A stretch of DNA of 64,000 nt, from positions 1 through 64,000 of the forward strand of contig QYAI01000071.1 of NCBI GenBank assembly GCA_003988855.1, given 5' to 3'. This document shows positions 11,842 through 20,478 of the stretch, in pieces (the first letter of the stretch is position 1; every line of letters begins with the position of its first letter). The notes beneath the pieces were generated by a model. The model had not been told where the DNA came from and did no database searches. It saw nothing but the letters and a program-made list of their open reading frames with translations. The translations under genes and the position numbers were made by a program. The DNA comes from Arachnopeziza araneosa (lineage: Eukaryota; Ascomycota; Leotiomycetes; Helotiales; Arachnopezizaceae).

Positions 11842-12231
11842 CTTCTTCTAGGCCTGTTTACGAGCCCTGACGCTTGATAAAACAAAAAGTTTTTGGATCG
11901 TGAAGTGGGTTTTACATCAAAAACATCGCCTGCGATCAATCGTTGTCGAAGACAATGCACAGTCGCATAAAGTGCTGTCAGATACTAAGCGGCGGGGCCC
12001 TTACTCCGAGGCATTACCATGGGGCTTTCATAAGATGCCTCGGGGTCATGTAAAGTTAATCTATGCGGTGAGAAAGCTACCTGGTTGTCGATCAAGACCC
12101 TTGAATGGCACCACTCCAAGGGTGCCGGTCTGCCGCTGCACCTCCGAACGATCAATTCAGGATATCTGACGTCCGCAACCTCAAGCTCAATAATTCCGCT
12201 TCACCTTACTTACTACTGGTGTTTTTAAATC
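11842..12231. promoter_or_regulatory. Bidirectional promoter: second UstYa-like gene / DOMON-b561 gene
   Basis: 390 bp between two divergent start codons. It contains the GC-rich dyad listed at 12006-12043. ORFs crossing this interval show no domain. Shared control of the two genes is inferred from the arrangement only. Confidence 0.5.
12006..12043. promoter_or_regulatory. Dyad CCGAGGCAT...ATGCCTCGG, candidate regulator site
   Basis: Two perfect 9-nt inverted half-sites separated by 20 nt, in the middle of the divergent promoter. CGG/CCG triplets in inverted arrangement are the usual contact of Zn2Cys6 regulators, which often control fungal secondary-metabolite clusters. CCTCGG also occurs at 8935-8940 (500 bp before the first UstYa-like gene) and within CCTCGGAGG between the precursor and GFA genes (about 15572). 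No regulator gene is seen in the locus. Confidence 0.35.
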
Positions 12232-13734
12232 ATGTTACTTCGAAGCATCTATGTTTGCCTGCTGGTGTTCATTACTTTTACATGGGCGAAAAGTCAGTTC
12301 TGCAAACTCGACGAGCTCTTAGGAATCGACTCATGTATGGACTTTAGTGTATTGTATAATCAAAGCTCCCTGCGTTCTGATTATCACTTGGCCTTCTCTG
12401 GTACTTTCCCTCGAGGGGCTGGCTGGGTGGCGTTTGCAAGAGGCAGCGTCATGGACGGAGCCCTAATGTTTGTCCTCTACCCTAATTCTCTTGAAGACGG
12501 TGTGTGATCTCAGAATACAATGGCGAATACGAGCTCACTTTACTGCAGGACTTACTATTAGCACCCGGACAACCCAGTAAGTTCAAAATTGAGAAACGAC
12601 AACTCGGCCGATGCTCTAACGGCTGACACTCTTCTCAGAGGCCATTATGCGCCAAAACTCAGCGTACTGCACAAAAACGTGTCAGTAATCAATAACTTTA
12701 AAGATTTTGGAGGTTATTACTATGGGGAATGGAAGTGCTACGGTTGCAGCGAGGCAGGTGCTGCTGGCACGGGATCGACGTCTTATACAGAGAATTGGAT
12801 CTGGTCAGCAAACACCTTTCAATTACTTCGCACCGACGATATTAGCTACGGCCTACAAATGCACATAGCTTATAGTAAGCTCTCTACTATCCAGTGTTGA
12901 TATTCGAGCATTTTGACTAACTTGAACCGACCATCTTGAGGTCTTGTTCGAACTAGACGACACTCCTGTACAGACTGCCCTCTTTCCTCTTCGCAGCGAC
13001 CGATTATCAATCAATACGCATGAAACTCATCTGCCCTCCCAAGCTGTTAGCAAAAATGGAGCTCATGGAGCCTTTATGATGCTTGCATTTTCTATCCTCC
13101 TTCCGCTAGGAGCTGCCGTGATCAGGAGCAGCTGGGAGCGTGCATTTGTTATCCATGTCACGATTCAATTGATTGTCATTTCTTATCTTGTCGTGGGTTT
13201 TATCCTAGGCATCAAGTTGTCTCGGAACACGTCGGTCAGTTTCGCAATTTCTAGCCTCCGTGCCCGGTTAACTTAAGGTGAAATTACAGCTTTCACACTA
13301 TAAGCATCCACACCAGATCTTTGGACTGCTCTTGACTACACTCACTCTCATACAATCAGCATTAGGTTACAGGCATCACCTCATATTTCAGAAATACGGG
13401 GTTAGATCACCAGTAACGTACTACCATCGACTTCTAGGCCGTTTGCTGCTAATCTTCGGCTCTGTAAATGTGGCGATGTAAGCCCCTCTTGCCTTATTAA
13501 ACAAGGCTATCTAATAATTCGAGCAGAGGATTAGGCTGGACAGGGCGATTCGGAAATATCGCGCCGTGGTTTTTTTCTCTTCTTGGCCCAGCTCTCTGGG
13601 CCTCTTTTTGCTTGGTGTCTGAATTGCTTCTACATCACTCTGGAAGTAATATGGACTCACAGGCGTCCGAAGCAGAAGGTGAACTCTTAAGTGAGTATAA
13701 CAATGAGGAATTTGCTGTAGACAAATTCACTTGA
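12232..13734 (+). CDS. DOMON - cytochrome b561 transmembrane redox protein
   Basis: A secretory-pathway haem protein expected to move electrons across a membrane. Six exons: 12232-12499, 12549-12576 (only 28 nt), 12639-12874, 12957-13234, 13290-13477 and 13527-13734; all phases fit, giving 401 aa. A signal peptide (MLLRSIYVCLLVFITFTWAKS) leads into a DOMON domain (about 20-190; GAGWVAFARGSVMDGALMF, then TISTRTTQGHY after splicing). The b561 part follows, with the four expected haem-ligand histidines in AHGAFM, VIHVTIQ, HPHQIFG and YYHRLLGR, each at the edge of a hydrophobic helix. The layout resembles fungal DOMON-b561 iron-reductase/CDH-like proteins. It sits between a UstYa-like gene and the peptide precursor, so an electron-supply role in peptide oxidation is a reasonable but untested idea. 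Confidence 0.85.
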
Positions 13735-14615
13735 TATTAATAAGAAGCTCTATGATTTGATGGATTTAGTGGAGTAATTATGCTTCTTATTGCCATGAGA
13801 GTAAAGCTTTTCCGTTGTTTCCTTAACAGAAAAGTAGCAGCAACGTAGGCATTTCAAAATGCCCCTAAACCTCGATTCTTCCTGCAGTTATGGCCCAGGG
13901 TATTCCCTTACGTCAATTGAGGTCGCCGCACTTATGCAGACGGTCATAGCGCTACGCAGCGTGGTTTTACTCCCGATATATATGCTGGTGTTAAGTGCCG
14001 GATCTACGTAGGTAGATAGAAGTAATGCAATCAATGGCTGGGATCTACAGGCAGCCACATTTCCTATCTTTAACCGATCTCTTGTACGTCATTTCAATAA
14101 GGTAAGCAATTTGGTTGAGGATATCCTGTTTATTGGTAAATTCTATATTTCGCAAATAAAGTCTTATGTAGTCCTTGCATATTAGAATACAGCACTATCT
14201 ACCCGGGGTAGTACGAACGAACCAACACAATAAAAGAAATATAGTAACATGACGCTCTATGTGTTATCAAGGCACGGAATTGAGAGCTGGAGTAAAATAC
14301 CCCAGTAACATGCTCGTAAGATCTTAGTGTACATAAAAAAATCTTCAATAGGGATCGCCGAGCTCGTACTAAACTAACGCTGCCAAGACCTGCAGGAAGC
14401 AGATAACAACAAAAGGCTAAATCTAACCAGAATACAAGAAACTAATGCTGGTTTAAAACACGAAGTGCAGCACAACAAGGGTAGCTGGAGTATATAGAAT
14501 GAAAATTACACATACATAAGCTTTGACACTGCTGTGTCGAAGTAGCTATTCGAGTCTTTCAACTTCGAACAATTTAAAACACTTGACTAGATTATTGATC
14601 TCAAAACCATCCGAT
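13735..14615. other. AT-rich spacer, promoter side of the precursor gene
   Basis: No intact gene. A short open stretch near 13933-14100 begins with a hydrophobic segment (VVLLPIYMLVLSAGST) and meets stops; it might be a relic of a membrane protein. An inverted repeat CTACC-CGG-GGTAG lies at about 14200-14213, some 400 bp before the precursor start. Confidence 0.35.
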
Positions 14616-15434
14616 ATGAAGACTTATTCTACTGCTTTGGCGGCTGCCGCATACTTTGTTGTTCTTGCCTCCTGTTCCCCATTACCAAAGCTAGAAGGGG
14701 CCGCACTCGAGAATGCACTAGCTAAGCTGAATGCGCCAGAGGCTTGGGAGAAACGAGCTCCGCATCTTCCAATTGACACTTACATTGAGCCCCTGGATAA
14801 AAAGAAGCGTCAGTTCATGATTGATGGCTACGCCGAACCTGAAGACAAGGAGAAGCGTCAGTTTATGATTGATGGCTACGCTGAGCTTGAGGATAAGGAG
14901 AAGCGCCAATTTATGATTGATGGTTATGCCGAACCTGAAGACAAAGAGAAGCGTCAGTTCATGATTGATGGCTACGCTGAGCCTGAGGATAAGGAGAAGC
15001 GCCAATTTATGATTGACGGTTATGCCGAACCTGAAGACAAGGCGAAGCGTCAGTTCATGATTGATGGTTACGCCGAACCGGAGGACAAGGAGAAGCGTCA
15101 GTTTATGATTGATGGCTACGCTGAGCTTGAGGATAAGGAGAAGCGCCAATTTATGATTGACGGTTATGCCGAACCTGAAGACAAGGCGAAGCGTCAGTTT
15201 ATGATTGACGGCTACACTGAGCCTGAAGAGAAGTCGAAGCGTCAGTTCATGATCGATGGCTACGCTGAGCCTGAGGACACCAAGGAGAAACGCCAGTTTA
15301 TGATTGATGGCTATGCTGAGCCTGAAGACAATAAGGAGAAGCGTCAATTTATGACCGATGGCTACACTGAGCCTGAAGCCAAAGAGAAGCGTCAATTCAT
15401 GATCGATGGCTACGCTGAGCCCGAAACTCATTGA
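14616..15434 (+). CDS. Secreted Kex2-processed repeat precursor (candidate RiPP precursor)
   Basis: A single exon encodes 272 aa: a signal peptide (MKTYSTALAAAAYFVVLASC), a short pro-region ending in KR (46-47), a divergent first unit (HLPIDTYIEPLDKKKR) and 13 units of QFMIDGYAEPEDKEKR or close variants. Every unit but the last ends in KR, so Kex2-type cleavage in the Golgi would release about 13 peptides starting Gln-Phe-Met. QFM, DGY and the Glu after the following residue hold in all 13; variation is limited to I/T at position 4, A/T at 8, P/L at 10, E/A/D near the end and one-residue insertions (DTKEKR, DNKEKR). This is the design of dikaritin precursors such as those for ustiloxin, phomopsin and asperipin, and two UstYa-like genes lie within 5 kb. 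The conserved F-x3-G-Y recalls the asperipin-2a core FYYTGY. The mating alpha-factor is unlikely because the WxxxxGQPxW-type core is missing. Confidence 0.88.
   Translation: MKTYSTALAAAAYFVVLASCSPLPKLEGAALENALAKLNAPEAWEKRAPHLPIDTYIEPLDKKKRQFMIDGYAEPEDKEKRQFMIDGYAELEDKEKRQFMIDGYAEPEDKEKRQFMIDGYAEPEDKEKRQFMIDGYAEPEDKAKRQFMIDGYAEPEDKEKRQFMIDGYAELEDKEKRQFMIDGYAEPEDKAKRQFMIDGYTEPEEKSKRQFMIDGYAEPEDTKEKRQFMIDGYAEPEDNKEKRQFMTDGYTEPEAKEKRQFMIDGYAEPETH
14763..15431 (+). repeat. Tandem 48/51-bp repeat coding for the precursor units
   Basis: One divergent unit at 14763-14810, then units of 48 nt from 14811, two of 51 nt (15243-15344), one of 48 and a final unit of 39 nt before the stop. Units 2 and 7 share the A-E-L variant, and the units after them share codon choices, which points to duplication of blocks of several units rather than of single ones. 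Confidence 0.93.
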
Positions 15435-15839
15435 TTATATATCATTCATAACTTTGAATCACTTGATAGCTCAGCTTACCTGGGCTATAAGAGCGCTTCG
15501 GCGGATGGTTTGCGGGAGGATTTTTTTCGTTTCTTAAAATTATTTAAGCAAAAAGTGGCTTAAGTTGGTACCTCGGAGGTGATACAGGATTATTTAAGGC
15601 TTTCAGGTCCAGTTAGTTTACTTTTTTAACAGACAAAATATCTGAGTACTCTACCTTCTCGAGCATTTGCATTAATTAATTAAAATCGCGCGGGTAAAGA
15701 GACTCTAATGTGCATATATTGCTCGCGAGAAGTTGGTTTACGGATAATCATAAAGTGGGGCTTAGTGTTCCGATATAAAGCCTTGAGTCTTTGTGACGCA
15801 AGTGAAAATCCACCAACTCTTTTCCGTACCGTGATCATT
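15435..15839. other. Spacer between precursor and GFA-like gene
   Basis: AT-rich 3' region of the precursor followed by the promoter of the GFA-like gene. It contains CCTCGGAGG at about 15571, related to the dyad at 12006-12043. No ORF of note. Confidence 0.4.
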
Positions 15840-16311
15840 ATGAGCTCAACCGAGGCGACAATTTACAGCGCAAGCTGCCATTGCAGACAAGTCAGACTTG
15901 AAGTTAAACTTCCAAACCTTCTTTTCGCTCGGGTCAATCGCTGTAACTGCTCTATTTGTACGCGATTAGGCTATCTACTTGTTTATCCAAAACGCCAGGA
16001 CGTCTCGTTTCTGTCCGGAGAAGACAAGCTCCTAGAATATCGATTTGGGAACCAGACTAAGCCACACAAGTTCTGTTCGACTTGTAGCACAAATATTTTC
16101 ATCGACTTTTCAGAGTCAGCTCACGAGGTTGAGAAAGAGCTAGTTGGGTTCAATGTAGGATTTGTACATCCCTTAATATTTTTTAAAAAAAAAACACTAA
16201 TATCTAACATAGATCCGCACAATCGACAATATCGAGGATATCTTACCCCAAATTCAATTCCGAGATGTAGATGGCAAGAACAAGCTGAGTCCACCGTATC
16301 AAACCACTTGA
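15840..16311 (+). CDS. GFA/CENP-V-family zinc enzyme-like protein
   Basis: The glutathione-dependent formaldehyde-activating (GFA) fold binds zinc through cysteines; many fungal members have unknown substrates and several sit in secondary-metabolite clusters. Two exons, 15840-16154 and 16213-16311, joined over a 58-nt intron that includes an A10 run, give 137 aa. The metal motifs are present: CHC near residue 15, CNCSIC near 38-43 and FCSTCSTN near 80. After splicing the protein ends with the family-like IRTIDNIEDILPQ...DGKNKLSPPY. Without splicing the frame runs on into non-homologous sequence, which supports the intron. It is co-oriented with the precursor, 405 bp downstream, and could act on the peptide, detoxify a by-product, or be unrelated. 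Confidence 0.8.
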
Positions 16312-17123
16312 GATCATCTCCTAGCAAGTGTCTTTCGCCACTGTTCTGTAGCAAGATGATTATATTAGAACGAATTCTACAGGCTGCTTCTGGAATTTGT
16401 TACGGTGGGAATATATTATAGATAGAAATATTTGAATTTTGTTCTGGAATATGGTATTCATGTCTTTCTGTACTAGGGAATGGACTTCTTGAATGTGAGA
16501 TGTGTGTATAAATAGATTTCAAGAGAGAGTTAGCGAACCGAGATCAAAGTTCATGATTTGTGTATGAAAAGCATGCTACAGTTGAAATATAAAATGTGAC
16601 TTTAGATTCATCTTACTGAGCTTTTTCCTGAGCCAGTTGCGCCCATGACTCTGTGTTATAAGTTAGCTCTAGATGTAGGAAACTTATGAGTTGCAGACGC
16701 TATCAAGTTTTGGCGCAATAGTTCCTTTCCAGACGTCTCTGAAACTCTCTGAGAACAGCTACATTCTAGGAGCATGAAACTGAGCAAGATGAACATCCAG
16801 GAAAAAAAGAAGTGTCGTTGGAGCATGGTGGGGGGAAGGTTTATTTAGCATCAGTTTACCAGTTCGGAATTTAGGATACCAGAAACCTCCAAAATGGTGA
16901 CAACCTTCTTTTGAAATCGCTAGGTAGGGGGGCATACACATATAAGGCATCCAAGCAAAGAGGCTCAGCCTGATGGTCTATCTCAGAGTTGTCGTACGAC
17001 TGAAACTTATCTTGATTAACATTACTTCGTGACTGGACAGTAATTCGATCTTTCTTTGGGTAGCGTGGGATGTGGTGCGTAAGCTGAAAAAGGTTTTCCC
17101 GTAGAAAGCACATCCACACCCAA
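16312..17123. other. Gene-free AT-rich spacer
   Basis: Short chance ORFs only. It separates the RiPP locus from the transposon-rich block on its right. Confidence 0.45.
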
Positions 17124-18010
17124 TAACCGAAGTCCCGCTTGAAAACACGCCCTGCACCGAAACACGCGAAGAGGCGTTCTTCCATCCACACAAAATAAGT
17201 AAGAAATCGATCGAATCGCAGCGAATTACTATAGCAGTTAATGCAATAGAACAAGAAGAATTTACAGATTACGCTAGTGCAGCTAGATTCTACAAATGCG
17301 ACTATAAAGCGCTCTCTTAGCGAATTAGAAGCTTAACTAACTTAAAAAGCAAAGCAAGCTTAGCAACTTACTAGTGCTTGACTTTAAAGCAAGAGCAAGT
17401 TTTAATTAATCGAATTAGCTACTTTACTAACTAAGAATTGCTGCTAACTAGTGTACGAGGGGCAGAGGAGCAGCCAATAAAATAAGAATCCCGTTGGCCC
17501 TCAGCTAGCTCTCGATATGTATATTTCGGAAGAACAACCAGAGCGAAGNNNNNNNNNNNNNNNNNNNNNNNNNNNNNNNNNNNNNNNNNNNNNNNNNNNN
17601 NNNNNNNNNNNNNNNNNNNNNNNNNNNNNNNNNNNNNNNNNNNNNNNNNNNNNNNNNNNNNNNNNNNNNNNNNGTGCTCTGTAGGACCTCCTTTATAGAG
17701 AGTCCTACGCACGTGCTCTCGCTAGTGAAATGACGGAAAAATGTCATGCACCCTGGAACCCCACTACAGTAGTTAAAGCTAAAAAATACTAAAAGCAGAA
17801 AGCAGCTTTAAAAACAGCTAAAGAAGCAGCTAAATATAAGAGAAAGGTTTAGAAAGCCGCAAACGCACTTTAGAGAAAGCAAATAAAAGCAGAAGTAAAA
17901 AAAAAACTAAGAAAAAAGCAAAAGCAGCTAGCAAAAAAAGTAGTAGCAGTAAAAAAAGCAGCTAAAAACTTCTTGCATAAGCATTTGATTTCTATAGTAT
18001 CTACGCTAAA
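17124..18010 (+). mobile_element. pogo/Fot1-like DNA transposon remnant
   Basis: From about 17212 rightward the translation resembles the N-terminus of a Fot1/pogo-type transposase: RITIAVNAIEQEEFTDYASA (helix-turn-helix start), then LTLKQEQVLINRISYFT (second DNA-binding domain). TAG and TAA stops interrupt it, several where a Gln or Arg codon is expected, which fits C-to-T decay. The centre is lost in the 125-N gap. Right of the gap, 17770-18000 is an extremely A-rich Lys/Ala/Gln-coding stretch like the basic tail of such transposases. Bases 17124-17428 recur in inverted orientation at 18769-19028. The element is dead. Confidence 0.6.
17549..17673. other. Assembly gap (125 N)
   Basis: A run of 125 unknown bases inside the transposon remnant; the real length of the missing sequence is not known. 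Confidence 1.
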
Positions 18011-18176
18011 AAAAAGCTTTAACTGTAAGGGTTCACGATTGCACGGTCAGAACACGTGAATGATGAATCTGTTATTTCAAGAAGGTAAAGCTGAAGAGCA
18101 CTGTTACGGCTGCCACGACGTGGTACTGACGGAACGCTGGTTGGAGGTAATGTTGGTAACGACACATCACGTGGGT

Positions 18177-18342
18177 GGATCCTCTAGATCCTAGGGCCCT
18201 CGAGGGATCCTGCGTAGGAGACAAAGGATCCACGGGAGGGGTAAGGATCCAGAACGCCACACGTGATAAGGATCCTGTGGATCATCTGTCTCCTTTGGAT
18301 CCTCGCGCAGGATCCAAAGGAGACTGAGGAGACAAAGGATCC
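18177..18342. repeat. Array of eight GGATCC palindromes with a 37-bp hairpin
   Basis: GGATCC occurs at 18177, 18205, 18226, 18245, 18270, 18297, 18310 and 18337. Several copies lie in GGAGACAAAGGATCC or its inverse; at 18288-18324 two perfect 16-nt arms (GTCTCCTTTGGATCCT and complement) flank a CGCGC loop. Bases 18177-18210 also string together TCTAGA, CCTAGG, GGGCCC and CTCGAG. Confidence 0.85.
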
Positions 18343-18600
18343 AGGAGGCATCGAAGTACTATATAAGACGTGGTTCACGACAATTAGATAGGAGCTTCGT
18401 GCTTAACTCAAATAAAGTATCTGATTACTTGGTAACAAGCTACAACAAGACCCACACACAAGTGCACTCGTGGATACCTAAGCAACTATCGCTACCTAGA
18501 GAAAGCACCGTTACAAGCACCAAGTGCTTGAAGCTTCCTACATATACTTTCCGTACGAGAGGAACAGCCCACACAGTTCCTGTCGCACGGTCTTCTTTCA

Positions 18601-18646
18601 ATAGTCAATCAATAGTTCTATCGATAGTCAATCAATAGTTCTATCG
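18601..18646. repeat. Tandem 23-bp repeat, two copies
   Basis: ATAGTCAATCAATAGTTCTA plus TCG occurs twice in direct succession, followed by a third partial copy. Confidence 0.85.
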
Positions 18647-18768
18647 ATAGTCTTGTCAATAGTTCTGAAGATCGCCCTGCTGATCTTCATCTCTTCTATC
18701 AAAGGAGTCAGCTTCGGGTGTTGCCTTAGTTCCTGCCTAGGTCCTGACTACCGGGTCCAACTCGTGAC

Positions 18769-19028
18769 AGTAAAGTAGCTCATTCGATTAATTGGAACCT
18801 GCTCTTGCTTTAAAGTCAAGCACTAGTAAGTTGCTAAGCTTGCTTCGCTTTTTGAGCTAGTTAAGCTTCTGATTCGCTAAGAAAGCGCTTTACGGTCGCA
18901 TTCGTAGAATCTAGCTGCACTAGCGTAATCTGTGAATTCTCCTCGTTCTATTGCATCAACTGCCATAGTAATTCGCTGCGATTTGATCGATTCGGTGCAG
19001 GGCGTGTTTTCAAGCGGGACTTCGGTTA
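18769..19028 (-). mobile_element. Second pogo/Fot1-like fragment, inverted
   Basis: Reverse-complement match to 17124-17428, with scattered G/A and C/T differences and a 43-base segment present only in the left copy. It encodes the same transposase N-terminus on the minus strand and is less decayed than the left copy. Two copies in head-to-head arrangement are typical of repeat-rich islands. Confidence 0.6.
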
Positions 19029-20478
19029 CCAGCTTGGCGGAAAAGCCAAAGCCGAGCGGGATAGATAACGATTAGTCGACTATATGGTTTGTGTTATCTC
19101 AAGTACAAATCAAATGTGAGGCTTGGATTGTGCTTAAAAATAGCTTAGCCAAGGAGCTTGGCGTGGCATGAAAGGCATACAACCTGAAGCGTCGAGACCG
19201 CAATTTGATCGGGCGTGCTCCGGATGCTCAACCTCACCCAGGTCAAAACGGCCACCACTCACACCTCGTGACTGAAGCAGAATTAGCGAAAGGTAACATT
19301 GGAGTCTAATTTCGTGGCAAAAAATCGAAGAAAGTGAATTTCTCGGCTATTTTCTCATACAGTTAGCGACAAGATTTAAATATTTAGTGTGGCATCTTTC
19401 TGGTATGACCAAAAAAAGTGTGAAGATAGTTAAAACCTCGCGCTAGTTTCACTGCTCTATTGTTTGAAAGACAGTTTGGTACAGTTGGTGTTTGTTTCTT
19501 GTTTCCTAACTGCTTTGACCAAAAGACAGAATTATTCTCCATGCCGATCTTGTGGCATCCCACATAAGGGTACTCAAAAATAACGGCTTTTCAGTACAGC
19601 CAGATAGAGAAAGTTAGGATTTTGAGATCACACGTTTGATTCAAGAAAGAGATGCAAGTGCAAATGCAAGAAGAGACTACAATTCATTTCGAAATGATAG
19701 ATTTTATTCGGTGCGATTTTAATGACAGAGCTTCTATCTTTGCTCAATGAAGACATCCTGATGCGTGAGGTCGCCATACAGTGGTAAAACAGACCATTAC
19801 GCGGATTATCGATCTCTGTGCTAAAAAAAAAATCAGAAGAAGTTCATTACCTTGATTTCTTTTTCTGCAAGATGCTGCCTCGACATGCCGTTATTGGGGA
19901 TATTGGTAGTTGATATCTCCAGAAGTAAGATTTGTATCGCTCTCTTTTTTTGTGATTAGCGTCACGGAACCTGTTTTGAGCTTTGTACGGTACTTTCTTG
20001 AAAGTCGAAAATCGCTCGATGAATTGATTACTTTGGTTTGAATAGCTTTACGCGACTTGGTCAATTGTTCTGGTCCAATAAGTTCTGTCGCTGAAGTGCA
20101 TGAGATTCGCCTGAATCCAACATCTAAAATTGCCGTTTTTAGCTAACTAAGTTACTTCTGCTGCTGATGTAAGTCAAGGTATGTTTCGGGTTAGCACAGC
20201 CATTCATTTGGACGTATCACCGTCCATGCTGACTCTGACCCCAGCCCAGATGAAATCCCGCCTATGTAGATCCATAAGCCTCCAGTTTGAGTTCTCATCT
20301 GATGAGAATGAGTCCCATTTCCGGCTACTCTGTTCCGAAGCTTTACGATTTTCTCGCGATGGTGCCGACAATTGCTCGATTTGGAGCAAAATGTGCTGAG
20401 CCATGGTCCTGTTTAACTGTATATCCGTTTTCTCTTTCGCTCCAATTTTCCTTCATCTTTCACTGTCACTAATAAATC
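19029..20478. other. Gene-free AT-rich region
   Basis: No domain or splice-able ORF seen on either strand. Likely old, decayed repeat sequence. Confidence 0.4.

Larger units (their letters stand above)
18024..18769 (+). mobile_element. Possible solo LTR
   Basis: The segment starts TGTAAGG and ends GTGACA (TGT...ACA), carries a TATATAAG box at about 18360 and an AATAAA at about 18408, and its right edge coincides exactly with the point where homology to the left pogo-like copy breaks off. These are LTR-like traits, but the 5-bp flanks (TTAAC and GTAAA) do not match, so no target-site duplication supports it. It could be another kind of repeat. Confidence 0.3.

Noticed and set aside
12499..12576. 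Frameshift in the DOMON gene (GT dinucleotide expansion)
   Set aside because: A continuous frame reading VISEYNGEYELTLL looked like coding at first, but splicing at GTGTGT and TACTGCAG produces the expected DOMON sequence and correct phases through all six exons, so no lesion is needed.
14718..15431. 237-codon minus-strand ORF across the peptide precursor
   Set aside because: It is the mirror of the 48-bp coding repeat; a repeat without stops on one strand easily stays open on the other. Its product is a hydrophobic repeat without a known pattern, and the plus strand has signal peptide, KR sites and cluster context.
14763..15431. CRISPR-like array
   Set aside because: The period of 48/51 bp is in frame with a coding sequence and there are no unique spacers; the genome is eukaryotic.
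14616..15434. Alpha-factor-type mating pheromone precursor
   Set aside because: Kex2 repeats fit, but the unit lacks the Trp-rich GQPxW-type core of filamentous-ascomycete alpha pheromones, and the neighbours are UstYa-like oxidases.
17431..17747. ORFs running through the assembly gap
   Set aside because: They consist largely of unknown residues from the N run and have no support on either side.
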